From: Pseudomonas sp. ATCC 13867
Lineage (GTDB): Bacteria > Pseudomonadota > Gammaproteobacteria > Pseudomonadales > Pseudomonadaceae
Assembly: GCF_000349845.1 (NCBI RefSeq)
Contig: NC_020829.1
Span: forward strand, 5,277,001-5,341,000
Reading direction: 5' to 3'
Length of the DNA stretch: 64,000 bases
Part shown: positions 46,598 through 54,862 of the stretch, piece by piece
How the letters are laid out: the number at the start of each line of letters is the position of its first letter
Numbering within the stretch: the first letter of the stretch is position 1
The notes under the pieces: model-generated
Told to the model about the DNA's origin: nothing
Seen by the model: only the letters and a program-made list of their open reading frames with translations
Databases searched by the model: none
Position numbers and translations under genes: made by a program

Positions 46598-47977
46598 ATG
46601 CCGGTACCCCAGAGTGCCGTTTCGCTTGAAGAAGCGAGTGAGTTCCTGAAGGAACACCCCGAGGTCCAGTTCGTCGACCTCCTGATTGCAGACATGAATG
46701 GTGTGGTCCGCGGCAAGCGCATCGAACGCACCAACCTGCCCAAAGTCTATGAGAAAGGCATCAATCTCCCCGCCTCTCTCTTCGCTCTCGACATCACCGG
46801 CTCCACTGTAGAAAGCACCGGCCTCGGCCTGGACATTGGCGACGCGGATCGCGTCTGCTACCCCATCCCCAACACCCTGTCGATGGAGCCCTGGCAGAAG
46901 CGCCCGACCGCGCAACTGCTGATGACCATGCACGAGATGGAAGAGCGCCAGCCGTTCTTCGCCGATCCCCGTGAAGTGCTGCGCCAGGTGGCGCAGAAGT
47001 TCACCGACATGGGCCTGACCATCGTCGCGGCCTTCGAGCTGGAGTTCTACCTGATCGACCAGGAGAACGTGAACGGCCGTCCGCAGCCGCCGCGCTCGCC
47101 GATTTCCGGCAAGCGTCCGCAATCGGTCCAGGTCTACTCCATCGACGACCTCGACGAGTACGCCGACTGCCTGCAGGACATCATCGACGGCGCCCGCGCC
47201 CAGGGCATCCCGGCCGACGCCATCGTCAAGGAAAGCGCCCCGGCCCAGTTCGAAGTCAACATGCACCACGTCGACGACGCCCTGAAGGCCTGCGACTACG
47301 CGGTCCTGCTCAAGCGCCTGATCAAGAACGTCGCCTACGACCACGAGATGGACTCGACCTTCATGGCCAAGCCCTACCCGGGTCAGGCCGGCAACGGTCT
47401 GCATGTCCACGTCTCGCTGCTCGACAAGGACGGCAAGAACATCTTCACCAGCGAGGATCCCGAGCAGAACGCCGCGTTGCGCCACGCAATCGGCGGTGTG
47501 CTCGAGACCCTGCCGGCGTCGATGGCGTTCCTCTGCCCGAACGTCAACTCGTACCGCCGCTTCGGTTCGGCCTTCTTCGTGCCGAACGCACCGAGCTGGG
47601 GCCTGGACAACCGTACCGTCGCCCTGCGCGTGCCGACCGGAGCGCCGGAAGCGGTGCGCCTGGAACACCGTGTCGCCGGCGCCGACGCCAACCCGTACCT
47701 GCTGCTCTCCGCGGTACTGGCCGGTATCCATCACGGCCTGACCAACCAGGTCGAGCCGGGCGCACCGATCGAAGGCAACGCCTACGAGCAGTTGGAACAG
47801 AGCCTGCCGAACAACCTGCGCGATGCCCTGCGCGAGCTGGACGACAGCGACGTGATGAACAAGTACATCAGCCCCGAGTACATCGACATCTTCGTCGCGT
47901 GCAAGGAGCATGAGATGCAGGAGTTCGAATATTCGATCTCCGACCTCGAGTACAACTGGTATCTGCATACCGTATAA
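46598..47977 (+). CDS. spuI: Glutamylpolyamine synthetase SpuI
   Basis: 459 residues of the glutamine synthetase type, PuuA-like. Visible are the beta-grasp N-domain (VDLLIADMNGVVRGKRI), FELEFYLID, APAQFEVNMHHVDDA and the ATP-site segment MAKPYPGQAGNGLHVHVSLLD. LEHRVAGADANPYL closes the active site. It joins glutamate to putrescine or diaminopropane in the gamma-glutamylation route. It is divergent from spuA with a 278-base shared regulatory region. Equivalent to PA0296. Confidence 0.95.
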   Translation: MPVPQSAVSLEEASEFLKEHPEVQFVDLLIADMNGVVRGKRIERTNLPKVYEKGINLPASLFALDITGSTVESTGLGLDIGDADRVCYPIPNTLSMEPWQKRPTAQLLMTMHEMEERQPFFADPREVLRQVAQKFTDMGLTIVAAFELEFYLIDQENVNGRPQPPRSPISGKRPQSVQVYSIDDLDEYADCLQDIIDGARAQGIPADAIVKESAPAQFEVNMHHVDDALKACDYAVLLKRLIKNVAYDHEMDSTFMAKPYPGQAGNGLHVHVSLLDKDGKNIFTSEDPEQNAALRHAIGGVLETLPASMAFLCPNVNSYRRFGSAFFVPNAPSWGLDNRTVALRVPTGAPEAVRLEHRVAGADANPYLLLSAVLAGIHHGLTNQVEPGAPIEGNAYEQLEQSLPNNLRDALRELDDSDVMNKYISPEYIDIFVACKEHEMQEFEYSISDLEYNWYLHTV

Positions 47978-47987
47978 GTGGTAAATG

Positions 47988-48015
47988 AAACGCCGGCCTT
48001 CGCGCCGGCGTTTTC
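47988..48015 (+). terminator. Terminator after spuI
   Basis: AACGCCGGC (47989-47997) with GCCGGCGTT (48004-48012), a six-base loop, then T-rich sequence. Confidence 0.85.
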
Positions 48016-48220
48016 TTGTGCCTCTGGCACACAGGGGACTGCGACATCGCAACGGCGAGGAGGGGCGCCAGGGCGAGCCGCATCCGTCGCTCCCTCCTGC
48101 CCGCGATGCCTCCGTCCGCCCGATCCGGGCGTCCATCGCTTCGTCGTGTCTTTGCTGCTCGCGCTTTCCGCGGCTGACGCCGCATCCGCTGATTACGTGG
48201 TTCATTCAGGGAGATCGCCA

Positions 48221-49282
48221 ATGCCACGCCTGTACGCCTTGATTCTGCTGCTGTTGTGCCCGTTGTCCGGCTGGGCCGACTCGGTCATTCGCATCTATAA
48301 CTGGAACGACTACATCGCCCCCGAGGTGCTCAAGGACTTCGAGAAGGACACCGGCATCCGCGTCGAGTACCACACCTACAGCACCGCCGAAGAGGTCAAG
48401 AAGGCCCTGGCCAGCGGCGAGCACATCGACGTCGCGGTGCCCTCGCACAACGACCTGCCGGCGCTGATCAGGGACAAGCTGATCCAGCCGCTGGACTTCG
48501 CCAAGCTGCCCAACCGCAGCCACCTCGACACCCAGCTGCTGAGCAAGCTGGCCGCCGTCGACCCGAACAACCGGCATGCCGTACCCTACCTGTGGGGCGC
48601 CGTGGGCCTGGCGATCAACGAACCCGAAGCGGAGAAGGCCTACGGCGGCAAGCTGCCCGACAGTTGGAGCATCCTGTTCGACCCGCAGCAGAGCCAACGC
48701 CTGAAGGCCTGCGGGATGAGCATCCTGGATGCCCCGGACGAAGCCTTCTCGGTGCTGATGAACTACCAGGGCCGCAACTTCGCCCGCAGCGCGCCGTCGC
48801 AGATCCGCCGCGCCGGCGAAGTGCTCGCCGAGCTGCGCCCGAACCTGCGCTACATCGACAGCGAGCGCTACATCCAGGACCTCAATGCCGGCAAGCTGTG
48901 CGTCGCCATGGCCTGGGTCGGCGACGCCCTGGGCGCGGCCAACGCCGGCCAGCCGGTACGCTTCGTGGTGCCGCAGGAAGGCTCGGTGCTGTTCATCGAC
49001 AACCTGGTGATCCCCACCTCCGCCGAGCATCCCGACCTGGCGCACAGGTTCATCGACTACCTGATGCAGCCCAAGATCGCCGCGCAGATCACTACCGCCA
49101 CCCTCTACCCCAACAGCAACAAGGATTCCGCGCCGTTCCTCGATGCCGCCCTGCGCGACCAGCCCGGCCTCTACCCGGACCAGGAGACCAAGCGCCGCCT
49201 GTTCGCCCTGGAAACCGCGCCGGAGAAGACCGCTCCGGTGATCCTCGAAGTCTGGGACACGCTGCGCGCCGGCGGCAGCTGA
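48221..49282 (+). CDS. Orphan polyamine-type periplasmic binding protein
   Basis: 353 residues with a signal peptide (MPRLYALILLLLCPLSGWA). PotD-fold markers IYNWNDYIAPEVLKDF and VPYLWGAVGLAINEP are present, but the hinge YHTYSTAEEVKKAL lacks the Asp-Ser-Asn-Glu of SpuD and SpuE. The ligand-lid position reads GSVLFIDN, as in the aphB-linked binding protein. It has no permease or ATPase partner beside it, so it may serve SpuFGH or act as a sensor. Equivalent to PA0295. GGGAG lies upstream of the ATG. Confidence 0.9.
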   Translation: MPRLYALILLLLCPLSGWADSVIRIYNWNDYIAPEVLKDFEKDTGIRVEYHTYSTAEEVKKALASGEHIDVAVPSHNDLPALIRDKLIQPLDFAKLPNRSHLDTQLLSKLAAVDPNNRHAVPYLWGAVGLAINEPEAEKAYGGKLPDSWSILFDPQQSQRLKACGMSILDAPDEAFSVLMNYQGRNFARSAPSQIRRAGEVLAELRPNLRYIDSERYIQDLNAGKLCVAMAWVGDALGAANAGQPVRFVVPQEGSVLFIDNLVIPTSAEHPDLAHRFIDYLMQPKIAAQITTATLYPNSNKDSAPFLDAALRDQPGLYPDQETKRRLFALETAPEKTAPVILEVWDTLRAGGS

Positions 49283-49337
49283 CTTGCCGAGTACCCCGGA
49301 GCTGGCGTCCAATAGCCGCCCAGCTCCGGAGGTCTTC

Positions 49338-49979
49338 ATGCTCGCCCCCTCTCCTACTCGCAAGCCCCGCGCCAGCAGCCAGGCACGTATCGCCGTGATC
49401 CTCGAGGCTGCCCGCACCCTGCTGGCCGAGAGCGGCGCGGCGAACCTGTCGATCTACGTAGTGGCCGAACGCGCGGGGATACCGCCATCCTCCGTCTACC
49501 ACTTCTTCCCCAGCGTGCCGGCCCTGCTCCAGGGCCTGACCAGCGACGTCCACGCCGCCTTCCGCGCCTGCCTGGAGCAGCCCGTCGACCACGCCTCCCT
49601 GCGCGACTGGCGCGACCTTGCGCGGCTGGTCGAGCAACGCACCCTCGCGGTGTACGCCGATGACGCCGCCGCGCGCCAGTTGATCCTCGCCAGCCACGGT
49701 CTCGCCGAAGTCACCCAGGCCGACAGCCAGCACGACGTGCAACTCGGCCAGGCCATGCGCGAACTGTTCGAACGCCACTTCGAGCTGCCGCCGCTACCGC
49801 AGGACCTCGAAGTATTCAGCCTGGCCATCGAACTGGGCGACCGCGTCTACGCCCTCTCCGTGCAACGCCACGGGCAGATCACCGAGCGCCTGGCCGAGGA
49901 AGGCATGCGGGTGATCGACGCCTACCTGTCGCTGTACCTGCCGCCCTGCCTGCCGAAACGGCCCGCGCCCCTCAAATAA
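49338..49979 (+). CDS. aguR: TetR-family regulator AguR
   Basis: 213 residues. The N-terminal helix-turn-helix is RIAVILEAARTLLAESG..NLSIYVVAERAGIPPSSVYHFFPS, typical TetR layout; the rest is the ligand domain. In P. aeruginosa AguR represses aguBA and is released by agmatine or N-carbamoylputrescine. GGAGG at 49328-49332 sets the start at MLAPSP; a longer frame exists but lacks a ribosome site. The stop codon overlaps the first of the repeats downstream. Confidence 0.9.
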   Translation: MLAPSPTRKPRASSQARIAVILEAARTLLAESGAANLSIYVVAERAGIPPSSVYHFFPSVPALLQGLTSDVHAAFRACLEQPVDHASLRDWRDLARLVEQRTLAVYADDAAARQLILASHGLAEVTQADSQHDVQLGQAMRELFERHFELPPLPQDLEVFSLAIELGDRVYALSVQRHGQITERLAEEGMRVIDAYLSLYLPPCLPKRPAPLK

Positions 49980-50066
49980 TCGATTTATATCCGACAAGCA
50001 CTCGGACAGGCGGGCGAAATATTTCCATATCACCCTTCATAAATCGATTTTTATCGGCTATAAATC
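49979..50066. promoter_or_regulatory. Candidate AguR operators upstream of aguA
   Basis: ATCGATTTATATC (49979-49991) and ATCGATTTTTATC (50043-50055) are near-identical direct repeats 64 bases apart. The second is followed by TATAAATC, making GATTTTTA-n5-TATAAATC an imperfect palindrome (50046-50066). All contain GATTTATA or its complement. Location between aguR and aguA fits TetR-type operators. Confidence 0.5.
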
Positions 50067-50173
50067 CTTCCACCTGAAGACGCCTCGGCGCGGTGCCTTG
50101 GCGGGCGACCTATACTGGCCGCTTGCGGCACTCGACGGCGACGTCCTCTCGAATGACATAACCCACACCGCAG

Positions 50174-50200
50174 GATGGGTGGAACGCAACGGTACCCATC
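50174..50200. repeat. GATGGGT / ACCCATC palindromic repeat
   Basis: GATGGGT (50174-50180), a 13-base loop containing ACGCAAC, and ACCCATC (50194-50200). The form resembles a short dispersed element common in Pseudomonas genomes (CGTAGGATGGGT... CCCATC). It sits where aguB is expected. Confidence 0.6.
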
Positions 50201-50253
50201 GATAAGTATCCACCTTGCCCACACCCGTCGAAGCACTCACCAAGGACCGCCCC

Positions 50254-51363
50254 ATGACCACGCTGACCAGCACTCCCCGCGCCGATGGCTTCCGCATGCC
50301 GGCGGAATGGGAACCCCATACCCAGACCTGGATGGTCTGGCCCGAGCGTCCGGACAACTGGCGCCTGGGCGGCAAGCCCGCGCAGGCCGCCTTCAGCGCC
50401 GTGGCCCGCGCCATCGCCCGCTTCGAGCCGGTGACCATCGGCGTCTCCGCCGGTCAGTACGAGAACGCCCGCGCCCAACTGGCCGACGCAACGAACATTC
50501 GCGTGGTGGAAATCAGTAACGACGACGCCTGGGTGCGCGACACCGGCCCGACCTTCGTCACCGACGACAAGGGCGAAGTGCGCGGCGTGGACTGGACCTT
50601 CAACGCCTGGGGCGGCCTGGAAGGCGGCCTGTACTTCCCCTGGCACCGCGACGACCAGGTGGCGAGCAAGATCCTCGGCATCGAGCGCTGCGCCGGCTAC
50701 CGCACCGAAGGCTTCGTACTGGAAGGCGGCTCGATCCACGTGGACGGCGAAGGCACCCTGATCACCACCGAGGAATGCCTGCTCAACCACAACCGCAACC
50801 CGCACCTGACGCGCGAAGAGATCGAGGCCAACCTGCGCGGGCACCTGGCCATCGACACCGTGATCTGGCTGCCGGACGGCCTGTTCAACGACGAAACCGA
50901 CGGTCATGTGGACAACTTCTGCTGCTACGTGCGCCCCGGCGAAGTCCTGCTGGCCTGGACCGACGACGTCAACGACCCGAACTACGCGCGCTGCCAGGCC
51001 GCCCTGCGCGTGCTGGAGACCGCCCGTGACGCCAAGGGCCGCCAACTCACCGTGCACAAGATCGTCATCCCCGGTCCGATCCATGCGACCGAAGCCGAGT
51101 GCGAAGGCGTCGACATGGTGATCGGCACCCAGCCGCGCGATCCGTCGATCCGCCTGGCCGGCTCCTACGTCAACTTCCTGATCGTCAACGGCGGCATCAT
51201 CGCCCCGCGCTTCGACGATCCGGCGGATGCCGAGGCCGAAGCCACCTTGAAGCGCATCTTCCCCGAGCACGAAGTGGTGATGGTACCGGGCCGCGAGATC
51301 CTCCTGGGCGGCGGCAACATCCATTGCATCACCCAGCAGCAGCCGGCACCGCAGAAGCGCTGA
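50254..51363 (+). CDS. aguA: Agmatine deiminase AguA
   Basis: 369 residues of the guanidino-modifying superfamily. Catalytic Cys358 is in [13 protein letters not shown]; upstream Asp/His/Glu residues lie in [24 protein letters not shown] and DGHVDNFCC. AguA converts agmatine to N-carbamoylputrescine and ammonia. In PAO1 the product is hydrolysed by AguB, encoded just upstream of aguA; that gene is missing here. AAGGA before the ATG sets the start. Confidence 0.96.
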   Translation: MTTLTSTPRADGFRMPAEWEPHTQTWMVWPERPDNWRLGGKPAQAAFSAVARAIARFEPVTIGVSAGQYENARAQLADATNIRVVEISNDDAWVRDTGPTFVTDDKGEVRGVDWTFNAWGGLEGGLYFPWHRDDQVASKILGIERCAGYRTEGFVLEGGSIHVDGEGTLITTEECLLNHNRNPHLTREEIEANLRGHLAIDTVIWLPDGLFNDETDGHVDNFCCYVRPGEVLLAWTDDVNDPNYARCQAALRVLETARDAKGRQLTVHKIVIPGPIHATEAECEGVDMVIGTQPRDPSIRLAGSYVNFLIVNGGIIAPRFDDPADAEAEATLKRIFPEHEVVMVPGREILLGGGNIHCITQQQPAPQKR

Positions 51364-51376
51364 CTCGCTGGCACTG

Positions 51377-51413
51377 AAAAAGGGCCGTCGCCTTCCCGGA
51401 CGACGGCCCTTTT
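51377..51413 (+). terminator. Terminator after aguA
   Basis: AAAAGGGCCGTCG (51378-51390) pairs perfectly with CGACGGCCCTTTT (51401-51413); the T-run is in the stem base. Confidence 0.9.
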
Positions 51414-51446
51414 ACATTCCGCAGAAGCCCCTACCGGAACGTCTCG

Positions 51447-51522
51447 TGTAGGAGCGAGCTTGCTCGCGAACCGCATCGGCTCCGGCGCCGCCGGCGAATC
51501 CGTTCGCGAGCAAGCTCGCTTA
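51447..51522. repeat. Paired inverted REP element 4 (one arm degenerate)
   Basis: REP unit at 51447-51470 and inverted unit at 51503-51522. The second arm lacks two C bases before its TAC end, so it has begun to decay. It lies between the convergent aguA and oprE terminators. Confidence 0.88.
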
Positions 51523-51544
51523 CGAAAAGCAGCCCGGCGCCCAA

Positions 51545-51578
51545 GAAAAAAACCGCCGCCTCTTGCGAGGACGGCGGC
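51545..51578 (-). terminator. Terminator of oprE
   Basis: CCGCCG (51553-51558) with CGGCGG (51572-51577), reinforced by an inner CCTC/GAGG pairing and followed on the minus strand by T7. Confidence 0.85.
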
Positions 51579-51598
51579 TTTCGGAGAGCCCGCCAGAC

Positions 51599-52957
51599 TT
51601 ACAGCAGCGGGATGGTGTAGCTGACGATCAGGCGGTTCTCGTCCTGGTCGCGCTGGGTCGCGGTGCCCGTGCCGCTGGTCGGCAGGCCACTGCGCAGGGC
51701 AGCGTTCTTCCAGGTGAAGCCCAGGCCCTTGAAGGTGCCGTCCGGGATCACGTAGGCCAGGGAGATGTCACGCTCCCACTCGCTCTTGTCGCCATACGCG
51801 GTGTCGATGTTGTCGCCGCGCAGGTACAGGGTCTGGAAGGTCAGGCCCGGCAGGCCGGACTGGGCGAAGTCGTAGCCGTAGCGGACCTGCCAGGTGCGCT
51901 CGCCGGCGCGCAGGAACTTGCCGATCTGCACGTCGGTGATCAGGTAGGCCGTGGCGCCGTCACCGTTGTTGATGAACGGGAAGTCGCTGTCGCCGCTGAG
52001 CTGCTGGTAGCCGGCGCCGAAACTGTGACCGCTCACGGTGTAGGTGAACAGGCCGCTCCAGGCGCGGTTGTCGACCTCGCCCTTGGTCACGCCGCTGCCG
52101 TAGTAGCCGGTGGTGTAGAAGTTCTTGTCGTGGCCGTTCTTGCCGTCGTCGCTGCTGTGGAAGTAGCGCAGGTCGCTCTTGAGCACGCCCGGGCCGATCG
52201 CCCAGCTGTGCTGCAGGCCGAGGAAATGCTGTTTGTAGAAGTCCTGCAGGTTGCCGTAGTAGTACTGCAGCGTCAGGTCCTTGGTCAGCTTGTAGTCGGC
52301 GCCGCCGTAGTAGAACTTGTTGACGAACTCGCCGGTGCGGGCGTTGTTGGCGCCGGCGATGGACAGCCCCTCGTTGTTGCTGGAGCTGCGGCCCTTCGTG
52401 TGTTCCAGCTGGCCGCCGATCAGGGTCAGGTCCTTGATCTCGTTGGAGGTGATCTGGCCGCCGTCGAAGGTCTGCGGCAGCAGGCGGCCGTCGTTGTAGG
52501 TGACCACCGGCAGCTTCGGCAGGAGGGTGCCGTAGCGCAGCTCGGTGGAGGACACCTTCACCTTGCCGGTGGCGCCCAGGTGGGCGAAATCGTCCACCGC
52601 ACGGCCATCGCTGTCGGTGGGGAAGACAGTCCCGGAAAAGTTCGAGCTGCTCGGGTTGTAATGTGTGCCCTTGCCACTGTCGAGGCGAACCCCGAGCAGG
52701 CCCAGCGCGTCGACGCCGAAGCCCACGGTGCCTTCGGTGAAGCCGGAGGTGTAGTTGAGCAGGAAGCCCTGGCCCCACTCTTCCTGCTTGCTCGGCTCGT
52801 TGCTGCCGTTGCGGTTATCGGTGTTGATGTAGAAGTTGCGCAGGGTGAGGCTGGCCTTGCTGTCCTCGATGAACCCGCCGGCGACGGCCGACTGGGCCAG
52901 GCCTGCGGCAGCGATGGCGAGCGCCAGGCTCGATTGTGTGAGAGTGCGGCTTTTCAT
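51599..52957 (-). CDS. oprE: OprD-family outer-membrane porin, OprE-like
   Basis: 452 residues with a Sec signal peptide ending SAVA near residue 26, then the OprD-family start GGFIEDSKASLTLRNFYINTD. Alternating beta-strands run to the end, VSYTIPLL. These are 18-stranded monomeric channels for small amino-acid-like or anionic solutes. The position after aguA matches PA0291 (OprE), although OprD paralogues are numerous and OprQ or another member is possible. The promoter region and 5' leader extend into a 738-base gap. Confidence 0.85.
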   Translation of the reverse strand: MKSRTLTQSSLALAIAAAGLAQSAVAGGFIEDSKASLTLRNFYINTDNRNGSNEPSKQEEWGQGFLLNYTSGFTEGTVGFGVDALGLLGVRLDSGKGTHYNPSSSNFSGTVFPTDSDGRAVDDFAHLGATGKVKVSSTELRYGTLLPKLPVVTYNDGRLLPQTFDGGQITSNEIKDLTLIGGQLEHTKGRSSSNNEGLSIAGANNARTGEFVNKFYYGGADYKLTKDLTLQYYYGNLQDFYKQHFLGLQHSWAIGPGVLKSDLRYFHSSDDGKNGHDKNFYTTGYYGSGVTKGEVDNRAWSGLFTYTVSGHSFGAGYQQLSGDSDFPFINNGDGATAYLITDVQIGKFLRAGERTWQVRYGYDFAQSGLPGLTFQTLYLRGDNIDTAYGDKSEWERDISLAYVIPDGTFKGLGFTWKNAALRSGLPTSGTGTATQRDQDENRLIVSYTIPLL

Positions 52958-53598
52958 TGGAATTTCCCCATTTTATTGATCTTGAAAACAGGCCATTCAG
53001 CGCAACAGTCGGCTCCCCCGGAGCCCGCCCGAACGGCAAGCAGCGGCCACGGCGCGTACGGATGCGCGCGGCTGCGGTATTCACAGGTTTTCAGCGCTCC
53101 CCTAGGCAGGGGTGACGCGCAGGCAAGCAGGCGGGAAGGCGGAAGAAGGAAGGGAGTGCATGGATCGGGTCTCGTGTCTTGTTGTTGTGGCGCTGCACAG
53201 GGCATGCACCACTGGCTAGGCAATCCCCAGGCCAACCGGCCTCGCCTGCCCGATCCCCCGCCAGCTCAGCCTTTCAGGCTTGCCGGCCGACCCATTCCCT
53301 CGGACACATCAGCGGGAAACCGCCACGAACCTTGGTTCCGCTGGCGGATAACCGCCACCCCAACCGCACTGGCCAACCGTCCTCGCGGCAGCGCTGGGGT
53401 CACGATAAAAGATGCTCTATAAATCAAAAAAGAATTAATTATTAGAACGTAATATCCGTATGGAATATATGTTACCACGAGGCTCCGCCCGAGGCTGCTC
53501 CTCGGACGAGGTACCTCGAATCAGTACGAAATAGAGGGAAAGCGCGAAACAGCGCATAGCCGGATTCCCACGCCAATAGGCGGGATACCCGATGGCAG
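52958..53598. other. Long intergenic region with AT-rich stretch
   Basis: No credible gene is visible in this gap. Bases about 53,400-53,475 are unusually AT-rich for this genome (tracts such as TATAAAT and AATTAATTATTAG), while the flanks are GC-rich. It holds the oprE promoter and probably the junction between the PAO1-like block and the polysaccharide cluster. I see no transposase, tRNA or attachment site. Confidence 0.55.
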
Positions 53599-53637
53599 AA
53601 AAAAAGAAACCCGCCAACGCTGCAACGCTGACGGGTT
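53599..53637 (-). terminator. Terminator of the polysaccharide operon
   Basis: AACCCG/CGGGTT outer stem with an imperfect inner stem and G-U pairs, followed on the minus strand by a T-rich run. It lies 58 bases after the Wza-type gene stop. Confidence 0.7.
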
Positions 53638-53695
53638 ATGGGCATTGCTAGGGGATGCCCAAGAAAAGACGGAACCGCGGGGTGGACGGTCCCGG

Positions 53696-54820
53696 TCAGT
53701 TATTTCCTACCGCCGAACTGGTGCCGATGAAGGACGCCGACGGCAGCAGTTGGCTGATGAAGCGGTTCCAACGGGTAATGTTGGCCGGCCCGATGAACAC
53801 CACGTCCTGCGGCTGCATGGCGAAGTCGCGCGCCAGGGCGAAGGCCGTGGGCCGCTTCGCTTCCAGGTGGAAGACCTGTGCCGTGACGGCGGCCTGGGCG
53901 CCGTTGGCGCTCGGCTGCAACTGGCCGGCGCGGATCACGTAGACCGAGTCGCCGTCGGAGGTTTCCGGGCTGAGGCCGCCCGCGCTGCCCAACACTTCCA
54001 GCAGCGTCAGGCCGGTGGTGCGGTAGGTCACCACTTGCGGACGCTCGACCTCGCCCACCACGTAGACCTTCTTGCGATCGTTGTAGGGCAGGTGGATCTG
54101 GTCGCCGTTCTTCAGGTAGATGCCGCTCAGGGTGGAACCGGTGCGGTTGAGCGCATCGACGTCGATAAGGTACTCACGCCCACCGCGCCTGAGCGTCAGC
54201 CCCGACAGGTCGGCCTCGCCGGCGATCACGCCGGCCTTGCTCACGGCCTGCACCAGCGTCGTCGGCGTGTTGTTCAGCTCCATCTGGCCGCCGTTCTGGA
54301 AGGCCCCGGACATCACCACGTGCTGGCTCGCATAACGCAGCACGGTGACGTCCACCTGCGGGTCGACGATGCCCTTCCTGGCCAGTCGGCGGGCCAGTTC
54401 GCCGCGCAGCATCGTGGGCGTCCGGCCTTCCGCCGCCACGGTGCCGGCGTAGGGGAAGAAGATGTTGCCGTCGGCGCCGACCACGCGGCCGTTGGCTTCC
54501 ATCTGCTGCGTCGAGCCGGGGCTGGTCAGTTCCGGGTGGTCCCAGACGGTGACCAGCAGGACGTCCCCCGCGCCGATCACGTATTCGCCCTGCTGCGGCC
54601 GGTACGACAGCAGCTCCGCCGGCAGCCCCGGATCATTGCCGCGGGCCATTTCCTGGCTTTGCAGCACTTGCGGCGTGATGGGGACGAGGGTGATGCGCAT
54701 GCCCTCTTTCTGCGCCTCTTTTTCTATATCGGAATCCGTCATGTGCTGACCGGGGGAGAACACACAGCCTTGTAGCGTCAGACTGCCGACAACAAGACCG
54801 ATCACGAACAGAGTTTTCAT
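53696..54820 (-). CDS. Polysaccharide export lipoprotein, Wza type
   Basis: 374 residues. A lipoprotein signal ends LTLQGC (Cys19). The polysaccharide export domain (PF02563) begins YVIGAGDVLLVTVWDHPEL near residue 78, and SLBB domains follow (VVMSGAFQNGG, KVYVVGEVERPQVV). The final helix segment resembles the outer-membrane-spanning amphipathic helix of Wza. It forms the octameric outer-membrane channel for the polymer. No Wzc copolymerase gene is present in the window; it may lie upstream beyond its edge. It is the last gene in the operon. Confidence 0.92.
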   Translation of the reverse strand: MKTLFVIGLVVGSLTLQGCVFSPGQHMTDSDIEKEAQKEGMRITLVPITPQVLQSQEMARGNDPGLPAELLSYRPQQGEYVIGAGDVLLVTVWDHPELTSPGSTQQMEANGRVVGADGNIFFPYAGTVAAEGRTPTMLRGELARRLARKGIVDPQVDVTVLRYASQHVVMSGAFQNGGQMELNNTPTTLVQAVSKAGVIAGEADLSGLTLRRGGREYLIDVDALNRTGSTLSGIYLKNGDQIHLPYNDRKKVYVVGEVERPQVVTYRTTGLTLLEVLGSAGGLSPETSDGDSVYVIRAGQLQPSANGAQAAVTAQVFHLEAKRPTAFALARDFAMQPQDVVFIGPANITRWNRFISQLLPSASFIGTSSAVGNN

Positions 54821-54862
54821 GGCGATCCTTCCTTGAAGCAGGGTGTTGGTAGGGGGACTGAC

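Noticed and set aside
52958..52985. ANR/FNR box before oprE
   Set aside because: TTGAT is present but the second half-site ATCAA at proper spacing is not.
53179..53445. 88-codon frame in the oprE upstream gap
   Set aside because: Low-complexity Pro/Arg/Ser composition, no ribosome site and no domain.
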